Assembly (NCBI RefSeq): GCF_028640845.1
Contig: NC_080540.1
Span: 259,766,958 to 259,830,957, forward strand
Direction of reading: 5' to 3'
Source: Ahaetulla prasina
Taxonomy: Eukaryota; Chordata; Lepidosauria; Squamata; Colubridae
Length of the DNA: 64,000 nt
Both the position numbers and the translations under genes were made by a program. This document shows, piece after piece, positions 40,354 through 51,428 of this stretch. Every line of letters starts with the position of its first letter. Positions within the stretch are counted from its first letter, which is position 1. A model generated the notes under the pieces. That model searched no databases. It was given only the letters and a program-made list of their open reading frames with translations, and had not been told where the DNA came from.

Positions 40354-41105
40354 CAGAGATGGCTAACCTTTTTGACATTGTGTGCCAGGAGGGAGGTCAC
40401 GCACGTGTGTGCCCACACCCATAATTCTATGCACCCTGCCCCCACTCATGCACATGTGACCATCCCACCCCCGCTCTTGACACGCGATGGCCTGGTAGGC
40501 CCATTTTTCTCTCTCACCTAGCTCCAGAGCCTAATAACCCAAATGCAAGGTGTGTGCGTGTATGCAGTATACGTCAAAAGGAGGCATGGTGTAAGCAGAA
40601 CAGTGCACGGGGGTGGGGGTGATCAGCTGTGGCGTGCAATGTTTTTTTTCCTTTTAAAAGCATTTTTTTACAACTAATTCGGCCGAATAAGTTGTTAAAA
40701 AAATGCTTTTAAAAGTAAAAAAAAAGGCTCTGATGATCGCGCGGTTCAACTGTGATCGTCAGAACCCCTTTTTTTAACCTTTTAAAAGCATTTTTTAAAA
40801 GAAACGGCAAGTGGGGAAGTGGGCGACCAGGCTTTGGGTGGGCATGGGGGGGGCAGGGATTTTTGCTACTGGTTCTCCAAACCACCTGCTGCCATCACGA
40901 CTGGATTGGCTGATCTGGTCTGAACTGGGAGCATTTCACCCCTGCTCCAGAGGCAGAAAAAAAGCTTGTTTCCCTACTTCGGGTGGGCCCAGAAGACCTG
41001 AAAATCAGCTGGTCAGCGCGCACATGCACACCGGAGCTGTGCTCGCATGCCCACTGTTATGGCTATGTGTGCCACCTGTGGTTCGCTATAGATTCGCCAT
41101 CACGG
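40354..41105. mobile_element. hAT-like element with CAGAGATGGCTAACC end, composite
   Basis: The left end CAGAGATGGCTAACCTTTTT is shared with the element at 46396; the right end is GATTCGCCATCACGG. Flanking octamers GCGTATAG (40346-40353) and GTGTATAG (41106-41113) match at 7 of 8. Inside, 40668-40805 holds a near-palindrome of AAAAGCATTTTTT units, and 40846-40945 holds a second element fragment (CAGGGATTTTTGCTACTGGT ... GGAGCATTTCACCCCTG). Confidence 0.72.
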
Positions 41106-41113
41106 GTGTATAG

Positions 41114-41854
41114 TATGTAGTGTACTACAGTAACTAATAATGCTACTGTGGAATGAAGTGACAAGTAAATGGGCAAAATCAATCATTTCTAAAGCCAAGA
41201 AATGGAGCCAACTCAGCTGCGAGCAGTAGAGAAATTAAAATAGTCTCTAGAATTTTTTAACAATCAGGGATTTCTAAACCTTTTGAGAATGTTGTGGTGC
41301 ATTCTCACAAAATGTCCTCCAAGGGAACATAACCACTTATGACACATTCTTTTACAATGTATCTGCCATCCATACTACACTGTCCTGTAAGACATTGTTT
41401 ATAGCCTTTGCCCTTGGAAAATGGGTATAGTTCCCCTAAAAAGAATTGGTCATTTTATTTTCTTAAATAGATTCGCCCCTTTATTGTGTTAGCAGCATGG
41501 ACTGTGATACTTTCTCCACTGCCCTATATTTTAATTTTGGTACTTGTTAAACTTGTTTTTGTTTTTATTTTGATATTGTCCACCACCAAGAGTTACTTGC
41601 TGAGATGAGTAACTATACAAATTGATTAAATAAATGAAAAGTGGAAAAAAATCAGTATAGAATTTACACTCAAATACAGCACTTACTGTATCAACGTAAT
41701 TGCAGATCTCTTGTATTTTTGTGTTCTGTTCTGTTCTTTCTTTCTTTCTTTCTTTCTTCCTTTCTTTCTTTCTTTCTGTCAGTTCCCAGGACTCATTCCC
41801 AGCAGGCTTTTTAAGTTTGCTAGTATTAATTAGAAAGCCAGTTTTCTAATTGTT
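41114..41854. other. Intergenic with (TTTC)n microsatellite
   Basis: Unassigned sequence. A (TTTC)n run with one interruption lies at 41735-41777. A short stretch at 41565-41630 (ATTGTCCACCACCAAGAGTT) may be an old LINE tail. Confidence 0.45.
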
Positions 41855-42049
41855 TGTGGTGGTTAAGGCATCCGGCTAGAAACTGGAAGGTTATGAATCC
41901 TAGTCCTGTCTTATGTGTGAAGCTAACTGGGTCACTTTAGCCAGTCACTTTCTCAGCTCTAGGAAAGAGGCAATGGCAAGCCCCTTCTGAAGTATTTGTC
42001 CAGGAACTCACCAGGAGTTACACTATCTGAAAGGCACACACACAAAATA
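41855..42049 (+). mobile_element. tRNA-derived SINE (same class as 36501-36728)
   Basis: TTTGTGGTGGTTAAGGCATCCGGCTAGAAACTGGAAGG is a tRNA-like head (A- and B-box regions), followed by AACTGGGTCACTTTAGCCAGTC and GAGGCAATGGCAAGCCCCTTC. 3' end truncated or diverged. Confidence 0.75.
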
Positions 42050-42828
42050 AAATAACAATTAGATGCTAGAAGAATGAAGTCGCTACATTAGTGATCGTTT
42101 TCCTAATAGTTGTACAGATGATCTATTCATAGGCAGAATATCTAGTTGTACCTTAATCCAAGTGTGACTAATATTTGATCCTTAGCAATAGATCTCCTCT
42201 TAATGAAACTTCAGAAACTCTTAATGACTCCATGTGTCAAGAAACCGGCTTTACACATCTGAAAAGGACTAAACCTTTGCTATAGTGCTGTAAATGAAAG
42301 GGGATTAATTATCTCAGTACTGTCATCGGTTACTTCCATTATCCTGTGAAGTATCTCTTGCCAAATTTTCTGCATGCTGAATTACTCAGTTTCAGTAAAA
42401 ATGGAAGTGCAGGACATTTGGAGAACAGCAACAACATCTGTTCCAGCAATCAGTTGTTTGTTGACAGATTTGAATAGCTTGTCATCATCTCGTCCTCATA
42501 GCACACAATGCAACATTATGTTCTTGCTACAGATTTGTATTACCAATCCAGCCAGAATATAGCATACCATCATCATGACGGCTTTTAAAAAAATATTACT
42601 ACATGTTTTTATCCTCAAAGAAATTTCCCAATTTAAAAGACATGACACAAAATGAAAGAGGAGCAATTATGCATAACAAGCAAACAGAACGAGTTAAAAT
42701 GTGCAAAGTAACAAACAAATGAGAGAAGAATAATTCTCATAATAATGCACATATCTCAACTACATTATATATTGTACAAAATGTAGAACACCAAGGATTT
42801 TTAATTCATAACTGCCTAATAAAACTTA
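42050..42828. other. Intergenic, unassigned
   Basis: No repeat or coding signal recognised. Confidence 0.35.
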
Positions 42829-44847
42829 AGCAGCTACGACATTCCAAAGAGGAAGCCTACAGAAAAGGTGATAAGATGCTGTACAATCAGGCCAGAAATG
42901 CACTAACAAGGGAGATAAGAGCAGCAAAAAGAAGCTACTCTGAAAAGCTAAAGAATCAATTTTCAGCAAATGAACCAGCAAACATGTGGAAAACTCTTAC
43001 AAATATCACCGGCTATGGCAAACCTCCTTCCCAGGCTGAAGGTAATCAACAACTGGCAGATGACCTGAATGAGTTTTACTGCAGGTTTGAAAGGAAACTA
43101 CAGCCACCTATCTCCACAACCCCCATCTCAGACACACCAACAACAGCCAAGCCTCCTACAACTGACCCCATTTCATTGGGTTCACAACCCCTAGTGATCA
43201 CAGAAAAGGAAGTGCAGGACCTATTTCACAGACAAAAGCCAGGAAAAGCTCCAGGCCCAGACAAGATAACTCCTTCTTGCTTAAAAGTCTGTGCTGACCA
43301 ATTGGCCCCATCTTCACCCATATTTTCAATAAATCACTAGAGATGTGCTATGTTCCTTCTTGCTTCAAACGCCTACCATCATCCCAGTGCCAAGAAGCCC
43401 ACCATCAAGGAACTGAATGACTACAGACCAGTTGCTCTAACATCTGTAGTCATGAAAACCTTTGAAAGGCTAGTGCTTTCCTACCTGAAAACCATCACGA
43501 ATCCGCTTTTAGACCCCTTGCAATTTGCATACCGAGCAAATAGATCAACAGATGATGCTGTTAATATGGCTCTGCACTACATCCTACAACATCTTGAGTC
43601 TCCAAAGACCTATGCAAGGGTCCTTTTGTAGACTTTAGTTCAGCATTCAATACCATCATTCCAGACATTCTTCTAACTAAGCTAAACCAGCTACAGGTAC
43701 CGGAACAGACTTGTAAGTGGATCACAAGCTTCCTAACAAACAGGAAGCAGCAGGTGAAGCTAAGCAAGATCACATCAAATACCTGTACAATTAGCACAGG
43801 GCCCCCAAGGCTGTGTGCTCTCCCACTTCTCTTCTCTCTGTATACCAATGACTGCATCTCCAATGATCCATTTGTTAAGCTACTGAAGTTCGCAGATGAC
43901 ACAACAGTGATTGGTCTCATTCGAGACAATGACGAATCCGCATATAGACGAGAGGTCGAACGACTAGCCTTGTGGTGCAACCAAAACAATCTGGAACTGA
44001 ACACACTCAAAACCGTAGAAATGGTGGTAGACTTTAGGAAAAACCCTTCCATACTTCCACCTCTCACAATACTTGACAACACAGTATCAACAGTAGAAAC
44101 CTTCAAATTTCTGGGTTCTATCATATCGCAAGATCTCAAATGGACAGCTAACATCAAAACATCATTAAAAAGGACAACAAAGAATGTTCTTTCTGCGCCA
44201 ACTCAGTAAGCTCAAACTGCCCAAGGAGCTGCTGATCCAATTCTACAGAGGAATTATTGAGTCTGTCATTTGCACCTCTATAACTGTCTGGTTCGGTTCT
44301 GCAACCCAACAAGAAAAACACAGACTTCAGAGGATAATTAGAACTGCAGAAAAATAATTGCTACCAACTTGCCTTCCATTGAGGACCTGTATACTGCACG
44401 AATCAAGAAGAGGGCCGTGAAAATATTTGCAGATCCCTCGCATCCTGGACATAAACTGTTTCAACTCCTACCCTCAAACGACGCTATAGAGCACTGCACA
44501 CCAGAACAACTAGACACAAGAACAGTTTTTTCCCGAAGGCCATCACTCTGCTAAACAAATAATTCCCTCAACACTGTCAGACTATTTACTGAATCTGCAC
44601 TACTATTAATCGTTTCATAGTTCCCATCACCAATCTCTTTCCACTTATGACTGTATGACTATAACTTGTTGCTGGCAATCCTTATGATTTATATTGATAT
44701 ATTATCATCAATTGTGTTGTAAATGTTGTACCTTGATGAACGTATCTTTTCTTTTATGTACACTGAGAGCATATGCACCAAGACAAATTCCTTGTGTGTC
44801 CAATCACACTTGGCCAATAAAATTCTATTCTATTCTATTCTATTCTA
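42829..44847 (+). mobile_element. Rex1/CR1-like LINE, plus-strand copy with (ATTCT)n tail
   Basis: Second, longer-5' copy of the family at 13774-16300, opposite orientation. Frame pieces are 42876-43340 (REIRAAKRSYSEKLKNQFSA, KPGKAPGPDKITPSCLK), 43350-43631 (LNDYRPVALTSVVMKTFERL), 43754-44209 (LFSLYTNDC, FADDTTVIGL, KTVEMVVDFR) and a 3' piece, 44369-44554. Single-base losses, for example near 43306 and 43365, split the reverse transcriptase that is continuous in the other copy, and GPPQG is damaged to GPPR. It ends CACTTGGCCAATAAAATTC, then (TATTC)n. Dead, but recent. Confidence 0.88.
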
Positions 44848-46387
44848 ATAGTAACATTTAGAAATTTCCCGCTCGTATCACTGAAAACTATACAGGAACG
44901 GGTGTAGCATTTTGTCCATGAGATTGGCCCTTCTACTGATTGTAATTTGGGGGGGAGGGCTAAATATTGTTTCAGAAGCATTAATAGTGAGCATAACTTT
45001 TCCCAACCTCCATTTGTGGGATGGCATCTCTGAAAGCAATTATTGGTAAACTGAAGAGGTCTGAAGTTGAAGTCCACGCATCCAGAGGAATTAAAACTCT
45101 GGAGGGACTGAATCATTATTTTGAATCTGTCTCTGGTGGGAAGATCTTAGTGTTCTGCTCAGTCATAAAGCAGAATCCAACAATCTGAAGTTCAGACAAT
45201 TACACATTTTAGAGGATCCTATTTCTAAAGCTAAGAAGAAAAAGTTCACCTCCTGCTTTGTTTTTGCATTTAGTTACTCTAGCAAGAACAAGGATCATAA
45301 TTTGAAGAGAAATATAGCAAGATTGAAGCATTCTTCTGAAAGTAATTGAGCCTAACAACAATAAAATAAACCTTTCCAAAACAACTGAACCAGGATATTC
45401 AAGAATAGTGCAGAATGAGAAAGGCAGAGATTAAGAAAAATAAGGGAAGCAATTAATGTTTCTCCTATCAGATTTAATTATAATTTATACCTCTTTTAGT
45501 CAGTATCTCTAGCGACACATTCTGCATAAAAGTTAAATAAATAAGCTATACTATATATATAGTATAGTATATAGTATACTATATACTAAAGTATACTATA
45601 CAATCTGGCATAGGCTTTCCCCAATTTTAACTGTTCCATATTCTGTTTGAGCTGTTACTTCTTGATCATCATATAAATTCTTCTATATGAAGCTGAAGTT
45701 AAGTGTTCTTCACAATTAGTTGTAATCTACAATCAAAAGCCTTTGGATAATCAATGAAGAAATTTTTTTCCCTTTTGCAAATGTTAATGATGCTTAATAT
45801 TTCAACACTGAACAAATTTATAAAAATATTATTTAGGAAAACATTTTAATATAAATAAGAGGTGTTTATCAATCTTGAATAAAAACTATCCTGGACCATG
45901 AGTCACCATTGTGCAAATATTTTAGTCAATGCTAAAATTCATAATTTTAAAATCACAGATCCAAAGACTATTTCTCTTCGGTGTATAGATATCTTTTGCT
46001 TTTTCAAAAAAAATATATTTTGTAATTTTGCACTGATCTAGATGCATAAACAAATAAAATTATTGATAGGATAATACTGGCACTTCATTATCGTGAGCTA
46101 GGACTATCTAACTTGTTTACTTTTGAACAAAAACAGTAAACATGGGGGAAGAAGAAATGTTGTAATATATACACTTATATACACTGTGGTATTTTTTCAG
46201 ACATATAGAAAATGTTTTTTCGATATCAAAATAGCAATACGCAATTGTATCCATAGCATGACACTGTGGTATGAGAGATGGCTCATATCATGGGAGAGGC
46301 AGGGATAAGAAATGCTATACATGGGATGATATTATGCAATGATGCATATTAGGTAATTTGCATTTTCATTATTTGCATGATATCATG
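44848..46387. other. Intergenic, with AT palindrome
   Basis: Mostly unassigned AT-rich sequence. 45545-45601 is a run of overlapping TATACTATATA palindromes able to form cruciforms. No gene recognised. Confidence 0.45.
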
Positions 46388-46395
46388 GTATAGAT

Positions 46396-46827
46396 CAGTG
46401 ATGGCTAACCTTTTTCTCTTGTGTGTCAAAAGTGTATATGCCGGCACCCATACACATATGCCGGCACCCATTATGCAATGTAGCCCCGCTGTGCATGCGT
46501 GCATGACTTCTCCCACACTCCCCCCCCGCGTGTTCACATACAACCCTCTGCCCCTGTTTTAGGCCTAGTAGGCCTCCCTGCAGCCACTTGGACCCAAAAA
46601 TGGGCTGTGAGGGGGGCATGCCACACACACCCGCTCCCCCTGCTCCCCCACACATGCGCGCACATCTCCTGAATGCATCCCACCCACCCGCACATCCCAA
46701 AAATCAGCTGGCTGGCGGGAGGCGTGCACGCATGCGTGGTGGAACTGAGCAGGGTGATGGCTCACGTGTCCACAGAAAGGGCTCCATGTGCCAGCTATGC
46801 CATGCATACATAGGTTCGCTGTCACAG
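46396..46827. mobile_element. hAT-like element with CAGTGATGGCTAACC end
   Basis: 432 bp between CAGTGATGGCTAACC and GTTCGCTGTCACAG, flanked by perfect octamers GTATAGAT (46388-46395 and 46828-46835). The interior is rich in CACACACGC-like words and contains a 19-bp direct repeat (TATGCCGGCACCCATACAC / TATGCCGGCACCCATTATG). Open frames on both strands are low-complexity and not genes. Confidence 0.88.
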
Positions 46828-46835
46828 GTATAGAT

Positions 46836-47221
46836 GATGTTGTCCTGACTTCTACAAAAATATCTAAGACCTATATTACAACTTTGTACTAATAATCCTC
46901 AAAATATTGACTATATATGAATTTATATGACACACTGAATCAAAAACTAACCATTATTTTCCTAATATGTTCCACAACAACTGTAGTTACTTTATGGCTC
47001 AGTATGACATTGCATGCCAATTAATCAAATAAACATGGTTAAAGTAATCCAGGATAGCCCTAAACTTGGATTCCGTATTAGTTTACCAGGAATAAAGTGT
47101 GTCTGAAATTCAGCAGGAGCCAGGAAGAAGAATGCAATTGGGGAGGAGGAAGGTAAATGGACTCCTGGAGACAAGCCGGAAAAGGGTTAAACTTTGTTTC
47201 CCTATTGACACTTTAATGGAA
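46836..47221. other. Intergenic, unassigned
   Basis: No repeat or coding signal recognised. Confidence 0.35.
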
Positions 47222-47325
47222 GGGGGGGTGTCTCCAAATTTGGCAGCTTTAAGACTTATGGACTTCAACTCCCAGAATTCCTCAGCCAGCAAGTTTTAAA
47301 GTTGCCAAATTCGGAGCCCCCCGCT
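47222..47325. mobile_element. Degenerate family 1 hAT MITE
   Basis: GGTGTCTCCAAATTTGGCAG, CTTCAACTCCCAGAATTCC and TTTAAAGTTGCCAAATTCGG are recognisable family 1 arms. The centre is deleted and the terminal CAGGGG is mutated. Flanking octamers are not clear. Confidence 0.7.
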
Positions 47326-50300
47326 TTAGTCCAAATGCAGACAGTATTTGTTAAATAAAAAAATTTTGGCTGCCATTCAAGAGTCAAAATGGTTATGCAG
47401 GAGAGCAGCATAGATTTTGCTTAAACAGTAAAAAAGGCTTTTCTTTCTCTTTTGATCTAGACAGAATGTCATTGTTGCTTCTGGGCTTGTCGCAAGAAGT
47501 TTTTGCTATCAGATTTTGAGCTGAATGTCTTTGCCTACTCCTACCCTCCAAGTTTATAATTAAAGAAGCTGGGCATTTCAGACAACAGTCATAAAAGCAA
47601 GATTGCAAGGTAAATGAAAGTCTAGCACCAACCACAAACTTTTATGCTCCAAAATACTCCCCGTCTTCAATGCATCAAGCTTGGCATTTAAGATTAGATT
47701 AAATGGCACATTGGGTTAAAACAGGGCAGTAGAACTGGTATCTAAATATATCTTTTACATTTTTATGCTGTACTTTGAAGACAACCAAACTATTGCTGAG
47801 TCATGGGTACTTTAAGGATAAAATTAAAGAAAAGGCTTGGACTATTTCTCACTATGATGAGCTGGCAGACTGGAGCTTGGGCTATAGCCCTTCATATTTT
47901 GTAAATGGGCTCATCTGATTGAATATTCCACTTTTTAACATTCTCTATAAAATACACATCAGAAAAAATTTACTTACTGAAATCAAGTTTTTCTTCAACA
48001 GGATTTTTTTTCTCATTATGAGAAGGCAAGCTACCACACTATTCAAACAGCAATTTGGTCTTTCTGGCATGAAATGCTTGCCATTTTTTTAAGCTCCATT
48101 TCATTTAATATGAATTATTGAATTAATCTGCATTTTTTGTAGGACTACCTATCATTATCTACAAAACTGTAGAATACAATTTTTGGTAATCTCTTGGCTG
48201 ATATCTACTGGTCATTCAGATTTCTGCAGCCAAGCAATGGCAGCCAGAATATACATTCTGTATCCTAGAAATAAATCTCTCCCAAAATAACAAATGGGTA
48301 TTAAAATTACCAACAAGAATCAAACTTTAGCTGGGAAAGTGGTCAAAACAAAACCCCTCTGAGTCCACATCTGGAGATTGCAAGTTGGCAAATTTTGGTG
48401 GAAGCTTGGAATCTGTTCCAGTTCCGCCCATTCTCATGACGCCAGCAGAATTCAAAAGCTGATTTATTGCTAGCTCCACTGCTGTATTGATGAAACCACA
48501 GCCAAGCTAGTCTTTTTCTTTTATGTATATAATATATATCTTTACTAACGTTTATAAAGAAAGAAAAACTAACAGAAACTACTGTATAGAAGAAATAAAG
48601 ACAAAAAGAAACTAGAGGAAAAAAAGGGGAACAAAGCCAAAAGTACACAAAAAATATATAAAGAAGTAGCTTGCAATGTTCTTTACAGCAATTACAAGTA
48701 TAAAAATAAATTTACCTCTTATTCTTTGATTATATCATGATTTTCATTTTGTCTATTTTTTAAAATTATGAAAATTGTAAGTCATAAATTCATCTTTTCT
48801 GTTTTATACAAAAAGTCTATGAAGAGTTTCTAGTCAACCATAAACTTTGTATCTTTTCTCTAATGAAAGATGTAAATTTGACCACCTATGAAGTTTCATC
48901 ATCTTCACCATCCATTTCTCCACTGTGGGTAATGTCAGGTCTTTTCACCTTTGTGCATACTGTATAATAATCTCACTGCAGCTCTAAATTGTTTTTTTTC
49001 TTGAAATGCTGCAACTATGAAGAGCTTTGGAGAAATTAATTTCTTACTTCACAAGATGTTTTACTTCAGCTCTGCTCTGATTTCCTTTTTACAGGAACTT
49101 TCATTTCTTTCCCAGTTACCTTTTAACTTCAGTGTTTCTGAGGATGATTGCATGTTGACTTCATACTGCTTTCTGATGACCGAAGAATAGAAACAGTGAT
49201 GGCCTGCAAATGCCCTGGATTTGTTCTATCTCATTAGCAGCCAGTTCTTTCTGCCATTTCCTGATGTTATTCATAAGTTAATAAAAAAGCCTCTCGAATG
49301 GAACAGAAGACAGGAAAAACGCAACAAATAGAAGCAGAGTTTAACTGGGCTTGTCATAAATAGAAATATTAATTCAGGAAGGAATAGTAGCTCACTACTT
49401 CAATAGTAGAAAAAGGTAGAGATTTTCCTCAGAGCCAGGAAAAAGCATGGCAGAACATACTTCTCACATTTCAGGCCTGCTAGTCCAGGAAAAACTTATC
49501 CAATCAGTCAGTTTCCTAAACTGCTCTGGACAAATGTCAGGGGAAAGGATTTGACCTTTGTTTGTTTGTTTATTTTGTCTGCTAATCTGAGAGAAAAACC
49601 ATAGATCTCCGTTTTCTACGAGCTTCCCAAGAGGAAAAAGATATCACTCAGTGTGCCCAAGAAACACCATCTCCCCCCAGTTAAAGAGAAGCTAGGAAGA
49701 ATGATTCTTTTCCTAGAAACTTTTTTTTTATTTAATTTTGTCACAACAGTATACATAAACATTGTCATAGTAAAAAAAGAAAACGTATCATGAAATATAT
49801 ATATATATTTCTTCTCACTTGTCCTGTATTCTTCTCTCTTGTCCTGTATTTCTAAAGGAGAAGTCTATAGTTGCTTAGATTAATACTGTGCAAAAAAGTC
49901 ATGAGAATAAAAGTTAGTCCATTTGAGATACCTTGGTTGAAAGTGTATTGGCTTATGATGCACCATTTTCATGCATACACATACATGCACACACACAACC
50001 TGACACACATACATATATGAGAGAGATTTAATTATTGCTGATATTATCATTGTTTTTATTTTTGTAATTAGGGACTGTTTACACTGCTGAGAATTCATAA
50101 CAAGTGCCTTGGTAGAAAAATCTTAATAACTGTGCTTCCAGCCACTCCTACCCCTCAAACCCCAGAATTACTTGTCCCTGAGGTAACCATCTCCTTGTGG
50201 AATAATGCTCCCTCTTTCCTCATTCTGAAATATTCCCATGTAGTGATCATATTTCAGCAGTTCTTTTATGTTTACTTTCAACTAAAAGAAATCAGTCAGT

Positions 50301-50527
50301 AGACAACTGCCCCCACAATAAAAACACATGTGTGTGAGAGAGAGTAAGCAAGACTCAAGCTGCCAGGAGCTCTCCATTCCTTACCTCACACCCGTTCTAT
50401 TTACCTTCCCATTTATTGTGCTATAGGGTGTTTCCTTCTCCCTTTAAGTTCAACCATGCAAAACAGCACTTGCACACCCAGACAAGTTGACATTGTAATG
50501 ACACCAATCAACAGCCACCTTCTGGAA
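47326..50527. other. Intergenic, repeat-poor
   Basis: A 3.2-kb stretch with no recognised transposon, only minor A- and T-runs and a short (AT)n at 49796-49807. No coding signal was found. Its low repeat density contrasts with the rest of the flank. Confidence 0.4.
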
Positions 50528-50602
50528 TTTGTTAGCTTAGTCCAAATGCTTTAATAGCTGAGGACTGGTTAGCGCTACAATAATATTTCCATACATCTTG
50601 TG
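50528..50602. repeat. 75-bp direct repeat, copy 1
   Basis: Begins TTTGTTAGCTTAGTCCAAAT and ends CCATACATCTTGTG. The copy at 51354-51428 differs at one base (AGCGCTAC versus AGCACTAC). Not recognised as any repeat family. Confidence 0.9.
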
Positions 50603-51353
50603 CTATTGTGCCGAAGTTGGAGCAAAGCAAAATATATTGCTCCAACTTTGACTTTGTGGGGAGTGCCTATCAGATCCTTGCAGCTGGGTGAGGAGCAAGT
50701 GACTGATCAGGGCTCTTCCTCTACCACTTGTCTGACAGCAGCCTCTGAGATAACATAAACACATGCAAGGACACTGACCCACAGACCCACACAGTGTTGC
50801 AATCAAACTGGGGACGGGGGCAAGAGGGGAGGCAGGAGTTACAGGGCAAGAAAGATATTTGGAGGGTTGATTGTCTATTGCCACTTCATAACATTGCCAG
50901 AAACCTATTAAAGAGGCAAAACTTTTTTTCTGTCATTCATTCCAAGGCCAGTTCATCTAGATGCTAGAAACAAGTCCTACTCTATTCAGAAGAGTTAGGT
51001 CCCTGTATAGAGGACAGCACCCTAAGAGAAAATAAACTTTACCTCATGATGCTGACAAGAAAGCTTGTATCTTGCCTTTTAATGGAACAGTAGTGATTCC
51101 TTTTCTGCAAAAAACCCCAGCCTAGATGTGACCAGGCAAGTAGCAGTGTTTATTTATGTTTCTAACTCAATAAAATCAGATTCAGAAGGCATGCAGGCAA
51201 AGAATCAACCTATAGGCCTGGTTCGCACAATATGCAAGGATGCGATGTGAAGACAAGTGCCACAGAAGGTCTGAAATGAGATTGGTTGGATTTTTTTTTT
51301 CAATTGAACTGGTAATACAAGTAAGTCGTTAAATCAGAAGGTTAATCTGCATT
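50603..51353. other. Unassigned sequence between 75-bp direct repeats
   Basis: 751 bp with a small hairpin at its left edge (TTGGAGCAA...TTGCTCCAA, about 50618-50647). No transposon family or coding domain recognised. Confidence 0.4.
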
Positions 51354-51428
51354 TTTGTTAGCTTAGTCCAAATGCTTTAATAGCTGAGGACTGGTTAGCA
51401 CTACAATAATATTTCCATACATCTTGTG
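51354..51428. repeat. 75-bp direct repeat, copy 2
   Basis: Matches 50528-50602 at 74 of 75 positions, offset 826 bp. The same words precede a different flank on each side. Confidence 0.9.
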
